Assembly: GCA_038322875.1 (NCBI GenBank) | Contig: JBBQGI010000002.1 | Coordinates: 1 to 64,000, forward strand | From: CF-167 sp038322875 | GTDB taxonomy: Bacteria > Chloroflexota > Limnocylindria > QHBO01 | Reading direction: 5' to 3' | Length of the DNA stretch: 64,000 nt | In this document: piece after piece, positions 25,547 through 34,652 of the stretch | How positions within the stretch are numbered: position 1 is the first letter of the stretch | How the letters are laid out: each line of letters opens with the position of its first letter | Translations under genes and position numbers: made by a program | Notes under the pieces: generated by a model | Database searches by the model: none | Told to the model about the DNA's origin: nothing | Seen by the model: the letters and a program-made list of their open reading frames with translations, nothing else

Positions 25547-26068
25547 TCAGACCTCCTCCGCCTCGTAGTGGACCACCATCCGCCCCGCCTCGAGGTCGAT
25601 CGAGCGAACCACTTGGCGGAGTGCCGGAACCAGCAGCTCGCCCTTGGATCCCTCGATTCGATAGACCTCGTTCTCGCCGGCACGGAACACCTCCGCCACC
25701 GCACCCAGCTCCGCTCCGGCTTCGTCCGTAACCGTCAGGCCGATCAGCTGATGCCAGTAGTAGGTTCCCTGGGGGAGCGGTGCGGCGGGTGCCTCGAGGT
25801 AGCGGCCGGCGAGCCCCTCGGCAGCAGTCCGATCCGAGATTCCTTCCAAGCGCAGGACGGGCACGCGGCCACCCCAGCCGGACTCCACGATCTGTCGCGG
25901 CTGAGGTTCGCCGTCCATCCAGATCGACTGCCCGACAGCCAGGCGCTCGGGGTGGTCGGTCAGCGATTCGATGCGCACTGCGCCGGTCAGCCCCTTTGCG
26001 CCAAGCACACGGGCAAGGGCCAGGCGCTCAGTCGTCGCCGACGATCTCCAGCTCAACGTGCCGGCCAT
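25547..26068 (-). CDS. rimM: 16S rRNA maturation factor RimM
   Basis: Two beta-barrel protein that binds S19 and aids 30S head maturation. The core is ERLALARVLGAKGLTGAVRIES, with the C-terminal PRC barrel YYWHQLIGLTVTDEAGAELGAV. The start is uncertain: ATG at 26068 gives 173 residues but about a dozen extra ones before the conserved strand and no clear Shine-Dalgarno. A TTG at 26056 is an alternative. Either start overlaps khpA. Confidence 0.88.
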   Translation of the reverse strand: MAGTLSWRSSATTERLALARVLGAKGLTGAVRIESLTDHPERLAVGQSIWMDGEPQPRQIVESGWGGRVPVLRLEGISDRTAAEGLAGRYLEAPAAPLPQGTYYWHQLIGLTVTDEAGAELGAVAEVFRAGENEVYRIEGSKGELLVPALRQVVRSIDLEAGRMVVHYEAEEV

Positions 26069-26264
26069 CGCGCGCCGCCATGACGCGCAGCAGGCTGCGG
26101 ATGGCATTGGCGATGCGGCCGTCGCGGCCGATGATGCGACCCATGTCGCCCTCGCCGACCTTGAGCGTCAGGGTGACCTCGTCATCGGCCTCGGCCAGGT
26201 CGACGACGACCGCGTCGGGGTCATCGACCAGCGACCGGGCGACGTACTCGAGGAATGCTTTCAT
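26028..26264 (-). CDS. khpA: KH-domain RNA-binding protein KhpA
   Basis: A 78-residue single KH domain with the GxxG loop in GRIIGRDGRIANAIRSLLRV. In Firmicutes KhpA dimerises with KhpB to bind small RNAs and mRNAs; a KhpB homologue is not in this window. ATGA overlap with the rpsP stop suggests coupling. The rpsP-khpA-rimM order is conserved in Gram-positive-type genomes. Confidence 0.92.
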   Translation of the reverse strand: MKAFLEYVARSLVDDPDAVVVDLAEADDEVTLTLKVGEGDMGRIIGRDGRIANAIRSLLRVMAARDGRHVELEIVGDD

Positions 26265-26746
26265 TCCGACGCCTCGGTCGGGTCCTCGGTCGCGGCCTCA
26301 GGAGCGTCCTCGTTCACGACCTCGATGATGGCCTCGGGCGCTGCCTCGGCGGTGTCCTCGGTCACGGCCTCGATGTCGGCCTCGGGCGCCGCCTCAGTCG
26401 CTGCCTCAGGAGGGGCTTCGGCCTTCGCCTTGGCCCTGGCGGTCGCCTTGGCCGACGGCTTGCGAGCGCGAGCGGGCTTCGCAGCCGGAGCCTCCGGCGT
26501 GGCTCCCACGGAGCCGTTGATCTTGATCAGCTTCGCGACCGTCTCCGATGGGAGGGCTCCCTTGCTGACCCAGGCCGCAAGCCGCTCGGCGTCGATCCGC
26601 ACGGTGGCCGGCTCGGTGAGCGGGTCGTAGAAGCCAAGGATCTCGAGGGCGCGGCCATCTCGCGGTCGGCGGCTGTCCATCGCCACGACCCGGTAGCTGG
26701 GGCGCTTGGTGGCTCCCACCCGCGAGAGCCGAATGCGTACTGCCAA
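26261..26746 (-). CDS. rpsP: 30S ribosomal protein S16 with Ala/Glu-rich C-terminal extension
   Basis: The S16 core is residues 1-88: (M)AVRIRLSRVGATKRPSYRVV, RRPRDGRALEILGFYDPL. TTG at 26746 is chosen because it gives the canonical MAVRIRL start. About 73 more residues follow: a basic segment (KPARARKPSAKATARAKAKA) and then an acidic one in which short units rich in EA and TED recur (AAPEADIEAVTED, AAPEAIIEVVNED). S16 is normally 80-100 residues. The tail could be a lineage-specific rRNA or protein contact. Confidence 0.93.
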   Translation of the reverse strand: MAVRIRLSRVGATKRPSYRVVAMDSRRPRDGRALEILGFYDPLTEPATVRIDAERLAAWVSKGALPSETVAKLIKINGSVGATPEAPAAKPARARKPSAKATARAKAKAEAPPEAATEAAPEADIEAVTEDTAEAAPEAIIEVVNEDAPEAATEDPTEASE

Positions 26747-26831
26747 AAGTGTCTCTACCTCTCTGCTGGTTGACGGCGGCTGGGCGCCGTATCGATCTCG
26801 CTCATGCAATCGTTCCTTCGCCGCAGGGCCG

Positions 26832-28391
26832 TCACTTGACCGTCAGCACGCCATGGATCTCCAGGTGATCGCCGCTGGCCGATGCGCTCACCGCCACCTC
26901 GCCGATCTGGTGCAGGATATCGCGAAGTTCGCTTCCTGGGTCGAAGATGGCCGCCGCGGCGTCGGTCAGACCCGGGATCGCCGCCCAGATTTCGTTCCCC
27001 GCATGTGTCGGCGTGAGCTCGAAGGGCGCCCGGTAGCTTTCCTCGTCGACCAGCGCTGCGCCGCTGCGGTGGGCTTCGAGCGCCGCCGCAATGTCGGACG
27101 GGTCGAGCGCGAGCAGGACGACGCCACCCGCCATGGCGTAGGCGACACGGCCGATCTGTGGGACAGAGACGCTCGTGATTGTCACCTCCGCCGAGACGCT
27201 GGTGGTCACGATCGATCCGCGCTCTTCGAATGCGTCGCGCATGGCGTCGAGCGACCGCTGCGCAGCCGCCGCAGCGTTGGGGTGCAGCAGCAGCAGCAGT
27301 CCATGTGGTGCCGAAAGATCAAGGTCGGTGAGTGCCAGGGCCGCCTCGCCATCGAAGAGCGAGAGCAGGTCGCGATCTACATTGATCCCGAGTCCGAGCG
27401 CCGCAATCGCCCGCAGCTGGTCGAGCGCGCCGAGCACCTCCGCAAAGGCAGGCGCCTTGCCTATCACCGCTTCGAGATCAGCGAGGCTCTGCTCCAGGCG
27501 AAATGCGACCAGCTCGACGTGCGTGTTGCGCGGCATCCACTCCGTCAGCGAGGCACGCTCGGAGCCGAGCGCGAATGCGCCGCGCATTGCCGCCGAAGCG
27601 GCCCCGGCAGCGAATGGCGCTGATCCATCCAGGTGCAGACCATCGGCGGCGGCGGTGAGCGCCAGGGCAGCCGTCGAGTAGCCGCCCAGGCGGCCATCGG
27701 CGTCGGCTGGTGCGACCGCGCCGAGGTTTACGAAGAGCGAGGCGAGGTGGTCCGTCGGAACAGTGCGCATCGCCGACGCGAATCCCGCCGAATCGGCCAA
27801 AGACGGGACGGCATCCGCATTCGCATCGAGGGCCGCGCGCAGCTGCTCCGGGCCGTCGGCCACGACCAGGAGGTCGTCGAGGAGCGCATAGCTGCGGCCC
27901 TTGCCGATCATCGCCTCGTGCCCCCGGTACGTCTCCCGCGCGTACGACGCTCCGCCGCGCGCCATCAGGCGCGGGACCTGGTCACGAGCCGCGACCGGGT
28001 CTCGCACGCCGGCCAGCACGAGGAGATGCGGCGCTCCCCCCGTCTCAGCGGCGGGCTCAATGGCGAATGCGATCTGCGTCCCCAGCCACGATCGCACATC
28101 CGCGCCATAGTCCATCCCGGCCTGCTCGAGCTGGCGTTGGACGACCTCGTCGATCTTGTCCTCGATCGTCGCCGCGTCGCCGAAGCCCGGCAGATGCTCG
28201 ACCAGCGCGAGCAGGTTCATCTTCTGCCCGGTCGATGGCTGCAGATACACGTTCAGGTAGATCGCGGCGCCGGCGGGCGCTGCGCGGGCCGCCCGATCCG
28301 TCGTCGCGGAAAACAGGAGGAGATAGCCCACTACCACCACCGTGCCGACCATCACCAGCAGCGCGGTGACCGCCACGATCAGGCGCTGCAT
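26832..28391 (-). CDS. Membrane-anchored DUF3352-like protein
   Basis: A 519-residue protein with one N-terminal membrane helix (about 5-28) and a large extracytoplasmic part. The layout, PAGAAIYLNVYLQPSTGQKMNLLALVEHLPGF near the start and repeated mixed alpha/beta units, resembles DUF3352 proteins of Chloroflexota and Cyanobacteria. No catalytic motif is visible. It lies between rpsP and ffh, four bases upstream of the latter's stop, so it is probably cotranscribed with the SRP genes. Function unknown. Confidence 0.7.
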   Translation of the reverse strand: MQRLIVAVTALLVMVGTVVVVGYLLLFSATTDRAARAAPAGAAIYLNVYLQPSTGQKMNLLALVEHLPGFGDAATIEDKIDEVVQRQLEQAGMDYGADVRSWLGTQIAFAIEPAAETGGAPHLLVLAGVRDPVAARDQVPRLMARGGASYARETYRGHEAMIGKGRSYALLDDLLVVADGPEQLRAALDANADAVPSLADSAGFASAMRTVPTDHLASLFVNLGAVAPADADGRLGGYSTAALALTAAADGLHLDGSAPFAAGAASAAMRGAFALGSERASLTEWMPRNTHVELVAFRLEQSLADLEAVIGKAPAFAEVLGALDQLRAIAALGLGINVDRDLLSLFDGEAALALTDLDLSAPHGLLLLLHPNAAAAAQRSLDAMRDAFEERGSIVTTSVSAEVTITSVSVPQIGRVAYAMAGGVVLLALDPSDIAAALEAHRSGAALVDEESYRAPFELTPTHAGNEIWAAIPGLTDAAAAIFDPGSELRDILHQIGEVAVSASASGDHLEIHGVLTVK

Positions 28392-28395
28392 CGGT

Positions 28396-29730
28396 CTAGC
28401 CTCCCAGGATGCCGCGCAGGCCGCCGCCCTTCGGCAGGCGGCCGCCGCCGAACTGCCGCATGAGGCGCCGCATCTCCTCGAATTGCTTGAGCAGCCGATT
28501 GACGTCGGCCGGGGTGGTCCCGCTCCCGGCGGCGATGCGTCGGCGGCGACTCGCCTTGATCAGCTCGGGATGATGGCGCTCGGCCGCCGTCATCGAATCG
28601 ACGATCGCCTCGATCCGGCGCAGCTGGCCGTCGTCGACCGCCTGCTGGGCTGCGCCGGCCAGCTGACCGGCCCCCGGGATCATGCCCAGCAACTGTCCGA
28701 TCGGCCCCATCTTCTTGATCTGCGCGAGCTGCGTGCGGAAGTCGTCGAGCGTGAAGCGCGACTCCATCAACCGCTGGGCCACTCGCTCGGCCTCGGCCTG
28801 ATCGACGCTCTCCTGGGCACGCTCAACGAGCGAGAGGATGTCCCCCATGCCCAGGATCCGCTGGGCCAGCCGGTCGGGGTGGAACGCCTCGAGCCCGTCG
28901 GTTCGCTCGCCGGTGCCGATGAAGGCGATCGGCAACCCGGTGACACTGCGGATGCTGAGCGCTGCGCCGCCGCGCGCATCCCCATCCATCTTCGTCAGCA
29001 CCAGGGCGGTCAGCGGCAGCCGCTGGTGGAACGCCTCTGCCACGCGCACGGCGTCCTGCCCGGTCATCGCATCCACGACCAGCAGCGTCTCGACCGGGGT
29101 GACGGCGCCGGCGATGCGGACCAGCTCGTCCATCATCGGCTCGTCGACATGCAGGCGACCCGCCGTGTCGAGGAGCACCACGTCGAGCCCTCGCTGCCGC
29201 GCCTGCTCGACTCCCGAGCGCGCGATCTCGAGCGCGGGGGTGCCTGCGGGGCGGGTATGGACCTCGGCACCGATCTGGTCGCCCAGCGCGACGAGCTGGT
29301 CCACCGCTGCCGGCCGGTAGACGTCGGCCGCCACCAGCAACGGCGTGTGCCCTTCGCGGCGCAATCGCACCGCCAGCTTGGCTGCAGTCGTCGTCTTCCC
29401 CGATCCCTGCAGGCCGACCAGCATGACCAGGCTCGGCCGCCGGTCCAGCCTGAGGAGGTGGCGCTCCCCGCCCAGCGCGGCCACCAGCTCGGCGTGGACC
29501 GCCTTGACCACCTGCTGACCGGGATGCAGGCCGGTCAGCACCTCGGCCCCGAGGGCTCGTTCGCGAACCCGCGCGACGAAGTCCTTGACGACGCGGAAGT
29601 TCACATCCGCCTCGAGCAGGGCGAGCCGGATCTCGCGCAGTGCGAGGTCCAGGTCGGCCTCGGTGATCTTGGCCTTGCCACGCAGGCGATCGACGACGCC
29701 TTGCAGGCGAGCGGAGAGAGATTCGAACAT
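28396..29730 (-). CDS. ffh: Signal recognition particle protein Ffh
   Basis: SRP GTPase that targets membrane proteins cotranslationally. ATG at 29730 starts MFESLSARLQGVVDRLRGKAKI and gives 444 residues. The N domain is followed by G-domain motifs GLQGSGKTTTAAKLA, DTAGRLHVDEPMM and TKMDGDARGG. The M domain (FTLDDFRTQLAQIKKMGPIGQLLGMIPG) contains the RNA-binding helix-turn-helix SRRRRIAAGSGTTPADVNRLLKQF. The longer frame to 29799 is unsupported. Confidence 0.96.
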   Translation of the reverse strand: MFESLSARLQGVVDRLRGKAKITEADLDLALREIRLALLEADVNFRVVKDFVARVRERALGAEVLTGLHPGQQVVKAVHAELVAALGGERHLLRLDRRPSLVMLVGLQGSGKTTTAAKLAVRLRREGHTPLLVAADVYRPAAVDQLVALGDQIGAEVHTRPAGTPALEIARSGVEQARQRGLDVVLLDTAGRLHVDEPMMDELVRIAGAVTPVETLLVVDAMTGQDAVRVAEAFHQRLPLTALVLTKMDGDARGGAALSIRSVTGLPIAFIGTGERTDGLEAFHPDRLAQRILGMGDILSLVERAQESVDQAEAERVAQRLMESRFTLDDFRTQLAQIKKMGPIGQLLGMIPGAGQLAGAAQQAVDDGQLRRIEAIVDSMTAAERHHPELIKASRRRRIAAGSGTTPADVNRLLKQFEEMRRLMRQFGGGRLPKGGGLRGILGG

Positions 29731-29824
29731 GATCGACCCGATCTGGTGCGTGGTCGGAGGACGGCTGCACATCTTAGGCGGCGCGTTCGTGCCGGGCAAC
29801 GCCCGCGCGCGAGTCAGAGGTCGG

Positions 29825-30244
29825 TCATCTGGCCTGGAGGCGTTCTCCCAGGAACGCGGCGAGGCGGTCGCGGAGAGCGGTCACGTCGTCGATCGGCCCC
29901 CACAGCAGGACCAGCCGGCTCCCGTCTCGCAGGTGCAGCTGCAGTCGCAGCCGACCCAAAGTGGCCCGCTCGATGGCGCCCCATGAGATCCACCGATTCC
30001 TCCGGGCGCCCTGCATGATCTCGCCGATCTCGATGGCGCTGAACGAGCGAGTTGATCGGCTCCGAACGTCGGTGGACGGCAGATTGAAGTGCCGAATCGT
30101 TCGCCAGAGCCCAAGCGAGCGACGGAGGAGCCCGTCGGGGCAGAGCCACAGCTCGCCGTGGATCCGATCGGTCCAGCCGGTGGTGCTCCCGGCCGACAGG
30201 AGCTGGCAGTCCGCCTGATCGCGCTCCGGCGCCGCATCGCTCAT
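29825..30244 (-). CDS. Unknown 139-residue protein between ftsY and ffh
   Basis: The ATG overlaps the ftsY stop as ATGA, and the reading frame has the same codon bias as its neighbours, which supports a real gene. I do not recognise the family. The sequence has no membrane segment or signal peptide. Alternating hydrophobic and basic strands (GELWLCPDGLLRR, NRWISWGAIERATLGRLRLQL, GSRLVLLWGPIDD) and a final amphipathic helix suggest a PH-like beta-sandwich fold. The position implies a link to SRP, but that is only context. Confidence 0.72.
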   Translation of the reverse strand: MSDAAPERDQADCQLLSAGSTTGWTDRIHGELWLCPDGLLRRSLGLWRTIRHFNLPSTDVRSRSTRSFSAIEIGEIMQGARRNRWISWGAIERATLGRLRLQLHLRDGSRLVLLWGPIDDVTALRDRLAAFLGERLQAR

Positions 30245-31158
30245 GCGGCCAGCAGCCATTCCACGTAGGCAGCAGGGTCGAACGGAGCGAGTGCGTCGAG
30301 CCCCTCCCCCACTCCGGCGAAGAGGATCGGCACGCCGAGTCGGTCGGCGATCGCCACCGCCACCCCTCCCTTGGCGCTGCCGTCCAGCTTCGTCAGCACG
30401 ATCCCGGTGACGCCCGCCTCGCGGCTGAACGACTCTGCCTGTGAGAGGCCGTTCTGGCCGGTCGTGGCATCGAGCACCAGGAGCACGTGGCGTGGCTCCC
30501 CGGGGAGGCGACGTTCGATCACGCGACGCACCTTGGCCAGTTCGGCCATCAGCTGGGTCTTGTTCTGGAGCCGCCCGGCGGTGTCCACGATGACCACGTC
30601 GATCCCACGCGACTCCGCGGCCACCAGTGCGTCGAAGGCGACCGCGCCGGGATCGGCGCCCGGCCGCTGCGCGACCACCGGTATGCCGATCTGGTCACCC
30701 CACAGCCGCAGCTGCTCGACCGCTGCCGCCCGAAAGGTGTCCGCCGCGGCGAGCACCACGCTACGCCCGTCGCCCACGAGGCGAGCAGCCAGCTTGGCGA
30801 TGGTCGTCGTCTTGCCCGAGCCGTTGACCCCCACCACGAGGATGACCGCCACCGCTGGGCCGATCTCGAAGCTGCCCGAGCCGACCCGCTCGAGGCGGAG
30901 GCGAATCTCCTCGGCGAGCGCCTCCCGCACGGCCGGACCGGGCGCCGTCTTCCCCACGCGCGCCTGGGTCGCCGCAACCAGCGCGATCGTCGTCTCCGCA
31001 CCGACGTCGGCGGCGATGAGCGCCTCCTCGATCTCGTCCCATGTCGTCTCGCCGGTGGCGGCCGCGCCGCCGAGCAATGCGCGCAGGCGGCTCCCCAGGC
31101 CTCCGGGACGTGGACGCAGGCCCATGCCGCTCGGCTCGCGCCGAGGGCGCGCCATCAT
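30241..31158 (-). CDS. ftsY: SRP receptor GTPase FtsY
   Basis: Docks the Ffh-ribosome complex at the membrane. The 305-residue protein has a short basic N-terminus (MMARPRREPSGMGLRPRPGG) instead of the long acidic A domain of E. coli. The N domain follows, then the G domain: GVNGSGKTTTIAKLA, AADTFRAAAVEQL, DTAGRLQNKTQLMAEL and TKLDGSAKGG. It overlaps smc at ATGA. The smc-ftsY-ffh arrangement is common in Gram-positive-type genomes. Confidence 0.95.
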   Translation of the reverse strand: MMARPRREPSGMGLRPRPGGLGSRLRALLGGAAATGETTWDEIEEALIAADVGAETTIALVAATQARVGKTAPGPAVREALAEEIRLRLERVGSGSFEIGPAVAVILVVGVNGSGKTTTIAKLAARLVGDGRSVVLAAADTFRAAAVEQLRLWGDQIGIPVVAQRPGADPGAVAFDALVAAESRGIDVVIVDTAGRLQNKTQLMAELAKVRRVIERRLPGEPRHVLLVLDATTGQNGLSQAESFSREAGVTGIVLTKLDGSAKGGVAVAIADRLGVPILFAGVGEGLDALAPFDPAAYVEWLLAA

Positions 31159-34100
31159 CCGACCGCCACCTCGACCGGCAGGTCCGCCAGGCGCAGCGAG
31201 AGGAGGCGCGACACCGCGGCATCGGTCATGGTCACCCCGTAGATCGTGTCCGCCGTTTCGATGGTGGCGCGGTTGTGCGTGATCACGACGAAGTCGATCG
31301 TCTGCGATAGGAGGCGCAGCGCATCGGCGAAGCGGCCGATGTTCGCCTCGTCGAGGGCGGCATCAACCTCGTCGAGGATGCAGAACGGCACGGGGTTGAC
31401 GCTCAGCATCGCGAACAGGAGCGCCACCCCGGCCAGGGCCCGCTCGCCACCCGACAGCATGGCCAGCCGCTGGAGGCGCTTGCCCGGCGGGCGCACGGCG
31501 ATCTCGATCCCGTCGGCCAGCTCTCCTTCGCTTCCGTCGCTCATCTGCAGCGACGCCGAACCCCCGGCGAAGAGGAGCCGGCAGAACTCGTCGAACTTCG
31601 CGCCGATGGCGACGAAGGCCGCGTTGAACTGTCCGGCGATCTCCGCCTCCAGCCGCCCGATCAGCTGTTCGGTCGAGCCGATCGCCGCGTTCAGATCCGC
31701 GTCCTGGACGGTGAGCGCGTCCATCCGGCGGGCCAGCTCCCGGTGCTCCTCGATGGCAAACGGGTTGACCGAACCGATCTGGGCCAGGGTGCGCCGCACC
31801 CGCTTGAGCTCGGCCTCGATCGTCTCGGCGGACGCGGCCTCGAGATCCGACGGCGCCGAGCCGTCGCCGACGAGTGGAGCATGGGTGTCGGCAACGGGGA
31901 GCGACTCGATCGCCAGGTCCCGCTCGCGCCCGATCGCCACCAGCTCGTCTTCCAGCCGCTGCGCGTCGATGGCACCGCTCTGCAGCGCTCGCTCGAGCTC
32001 GGCCAGACGAGACGCGGCGCCACCTCCTGCTCGCTCGGAATCGAGCAGCTCGGCACGAAGCCGGTCTCGCTCAGCGTCCGCGGCGGCACGCTGCTCGGCT
32101 GCTTCCCGATCGGCGTTCGTGGCCGCCTCGATCCCGTCGGCGGCGGCCAAGCGTTCGGCATCCATGGCGGCTAACGCGATTTGGTCCCTCGCGAGAGCGC
32201 CGGTCAACTGATCACGTCGCGCCGCGAGCACGGCCCGCTGGTAGCGGGCGTCGCCCCAGCCTGTGTCGATTGCATCCGCAGCGGCCTGCGCCGCCTGCCA
32301 TGCCGCGCGGCGTCGATCTCGCTGTGCCGCCAACAGCGCGCGACGCTCTCGCGCATCGGCGGCGGCCGGGGCCAGTCGCTCGAGCGCTCCGCCGGCGGGC
32401 GTCACTCCACTTGAATCCACAAGCCCGGCCGCCGTGGCGCTGCGCGCGTCATCGAGCTCCACCCTGAGCGCCTGCACCAGGTCACGTGCCCGAGCCAAGA
32501 CACCCTCTGCTCGTTCCTGACCCCCACGCGCAATTGCGGCCTCGCGCTGCACTTCGGCGTGCCGCTCGGCCGCCATGTCGCGATCCTGGCGAGCATCGGC
32601 CCATGCCATCAGGGATTGAGCGGCAACCCGTCCGGCGTCCTCGTGCTTGCTCTCCAGGCGTGCCACGAGCTCGACCAGCTCCCGGACGCGCGCGTGCTGC
32701 CGGGCCGCCTCCCCGGAGGCCTCGTCCGCCCGACCGCGGACGACCAACAGGCCGCGCTCGTCGGCCAGGTCGCCATCCGCCGTCACTGCGCACCAGCCCG
32801 GCGGCAGGTTGCGCCAGCCCTGCAAGAGGGTGTTGAGATCCGGCGCGACGACGGTGCGGGCAAAGAGGCGCGGTCCTGTGGTTGTGCCGATCCACTCGCG
32901 CAGGGTCACGGTTGCCCGCACCGCGGCAAGCGCCGCCTCCCGCACCGCGGCGCTCGGCTCGTCTTGGCCAGTATCCTCGCCGGCCAACAGCCGCGCCGAT
33001 CCGCGAGCCGTGGCGGCATGATCGGCCAGATGCGCGTCACGCCAGACCAGTGCCTGTCGCAGCTCGCCGCCTACCAGCACCTCGATCGCGGCCCAGGCGG
33101 CCTGTGGCGGATCGATCGTCTCGATCAGAGATTGCCAGCCGGCGGCGGCCAGCATCGGCCCGAGCGCGGCGTCGCCGCCCGCACGCTCTTGCAGCACCTC
33201 GAGCTCTGCCTGCAGGCCACCTATCCGTTCGGCGAGCGTCGTCGCCTGCGCCCGGTCAACCTCTGCCTGTCGTTCCGCGGCCTCGGCGGCAGTGTCTGCC
33301 GCTTCCATGGCGGCAACTGCCTCGACCTCGCTTGCCGTCACGCTTACCAGCTGCGCCTGGGTGGGAGCGCAGGCCGCCGCCGCCTCGGTCTCGGTCGTGG
33401 TGGCCGCCTGCAGCTCACCCTCGATCTGCTCGACCCGTGCCCGCAACCGCATTGACGCCTCGTCGCGTCGAGCGGCCTCGGCGATCGACGCTCCCGCGCT
33501 GGCCCACGCCTCGGCAAACTCCTGCTCGACGGCCACCAGGGCCAGGTCGACGGCGTCGAGCTCCGCCGCAGCTGCGCGCCATGCCCCCTCCGCTTCCCGC
33601 GCCGCCTCCCATTTCGACTCGGCCTGGGGGTCCGCCCCGTCCGGGGTCACCTCGAGCGTGGCCATCGTTTCAGCCAGCTCCGCCTCCTCCCGCGCGATCA
33701 GCGCGGCGAGATCCGCGTGCCGCCGCGCGGCTCCCTCGACCACCGCCTCCGTGCGAATGCGAGCCTCTCGGGCGTGCTCGAGTCGTTCTGCTGCGCTGCG
33801 AGCGGCGCCCTCCGCCTCCCAATAGCCGGCCTCGGCCTGGGCGATAGCCTGACGCCCGGCGGATTCTTCGGCCCGCAGCGCCTCGAGCGCCGCCTCTGCC
33901 GACGCCATCCGCCGCCGTGCCTCCCCCAGCGATTCACGCGCTGTCACCTCGCGGCGTCGATGCGCCTCGACGACCAGCCCGTGGGCGCGACGCCCCATGG
34001 CGTCGTGCTCCTCCTGGTGCTGTGCCTGCAGCGCGAGGCGCCGCACCTGTGGCTTCAGCTCGGCGATCAGGTCGCTCACGCGGGTCAGGTTGTCGCGCGC

Positions 34101-34652
34101 TCGCCCGAGCCGGCCGAGCGCCTCGTTCTTGCGGACCTGCAGGTTCTTGACCCCGGCGGCCTCCTCGAACAGCTGCCTCCGCTCCTCCGGCCTCAGCGAG
34201 AGAGCCGCGTCGACGGTGCCCTGTCCGACGACCACCAGCTCGTTGGCGCCGAGTCGCCCACCGGCGAGCAGCTCAACGACCTCCTTGAGCCGCGCGCGGG
34301 CGCCGTTGATCAGGTACTCGGTCTCGCCGGATCGGAAGGCGCGACGACCGATCGATACTTCGGCGAAGTCGATCGGCAACCAATGGTCAGTGTTGTCGAG
34401 GGTGAGCACCGCCTCGGCCATACCCTGCGGCCGGCGGCCCTGGCTCCCCGCGAAGATGACATCGTCGGCCCGGCGGGTGCGCAGCGATCGGTTCGATTGC
34501 TCGCCGAGGACCCAGCGCACGGCGTCGGCCATGTTGCTCTTGCCTGAGCCGTTCGGCCCGATCACCGCGGTCACGCCTCGTTCGAAGACGAAGCGAGTCG
34601 GGTCGGCAAAGGTCTTGAAGCCGTGGAGTCGCAGTTCCTTCAGGCGGCTCAT
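31155..34652 (-). CDS. smc: Chromosome segregation ATPase SMC
   Basis: Condensin-type ATPase, 1165 residues. Walker A GPNGSGKSN lies at 32-40. Long alanine- and glutamate-rich coiled coils surround a hinge at about 490-640 (GAALGPMLAAAGWQSLIETI-like region). The C-terminal head has the signature LSGGERALAGVALLFAM and Walker B FCILDEVDAALDEAN, and ends with a D-loop and H-loop (VVITHN). The frame is uninterrupted. ScpA and ScpB are not in this window. It overlaps rnc at ATGA. Confidence 0.96.
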   Translation of the reverse strand: MSRLKELRLHGFKTFADPTRFVFERGVTAVIGPNGSGKSNMADAVRWVLGEQSNRSLRTRRADDVIFAGSQGRRPQGMAEAVLTLDNTDHWLPIDFAEVSIGRRAFRSGETEYLINGARARLKEVVELLAGGRLGANELVVVGQGTVDAALSLRPEERRQLFEEAAGVKNLQVRKNEALGRLGRARDNLTRVSDLIAELKPQVRRLALQAQHQEEHDAMGRRAHGLVVEAHRRREVTARESLGEARRRMASAEAALEALRAEESAGRQAIAQAEAGYWEAEGAARSAAERLEHAREARIRTEAVVEGAARRHADLAALIAREEAELAETMATLEVTPDGADPQAESKWEAAREAEGAWRAAAAELDAVDLALVAVEQEFAEAWASAGASIAEAARRDEASMRLRARVEQIEGELQAATTTETEAAAACAPTQAQLVSVTASEVEAVAAMEAADTAAEAAERQAEVDRAQATTLAERIGGLQAELEVLQERAGGDAALGPMLAAAGWQSLIETIDPPQAAWAAIEVLVGGELRQALVWRDAHLADHAATARGSARLLAGEDTGQDEPSAAVREAALAAVRATVTLREWIGTTTGPRLFARTVVAPDLNTLLQGWRNLPPGWCAVTADGDLADERGLLVVRGRADEASGEAARQHARVRELVELVARLESKHEDAGRVAAQSLMAWADARQDRDMAAERHAEVQREAAIARGGQERAEGVLARARDLVQALRVELDDARSATAAGLVDSSGVTPAGGALERLAPAAADARERRALLAAQRDRRRAAWQAAQAAADAIDTGWGDARYQRAVLAARRDQLTGALARDQIALAAMDAERLAAADGIEAATNADREAAEQRAAADAERDRLRAELLDSERAGGGAASRLAELERALQSGAIDAQRLEDELVAIGRERDLAIESLPVADTHAPLVGDGSAPSDLEAASAETIEAELKRVRRTLAQIGSVNPFAIEEHRELARRMDALTVQDADLNAAIGSTEQLIGRLEAEIAGQFNAAFVAIGAKFDEFCRLLFAGGSASLQMSDGSEGELADGIEIAVRPPGKRLQRLAMLSGGERALAGVALLFAMLSVNPVPFCILDEVDAALDEANIGRFADALRLLSQTIDFVVITHNRATIETADTIYGVTMTDAAVSRLLSLRLADLPVEVAVG

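Noticed and set aside
26341..26420. Repeats in the rpsP tail as a DNA-level tandem repeat or CRISPR
   Set aside because: Repeat units are imperfect, unequal in length and in frame. They reflect the Ala/Glu-rich protein tail.
31155..34652. Frameshift or split in smc suggested by the many overlapping frames
   Set aside because: The 1165-codon frame is continuous with both ATPase halves and the hinge in place.
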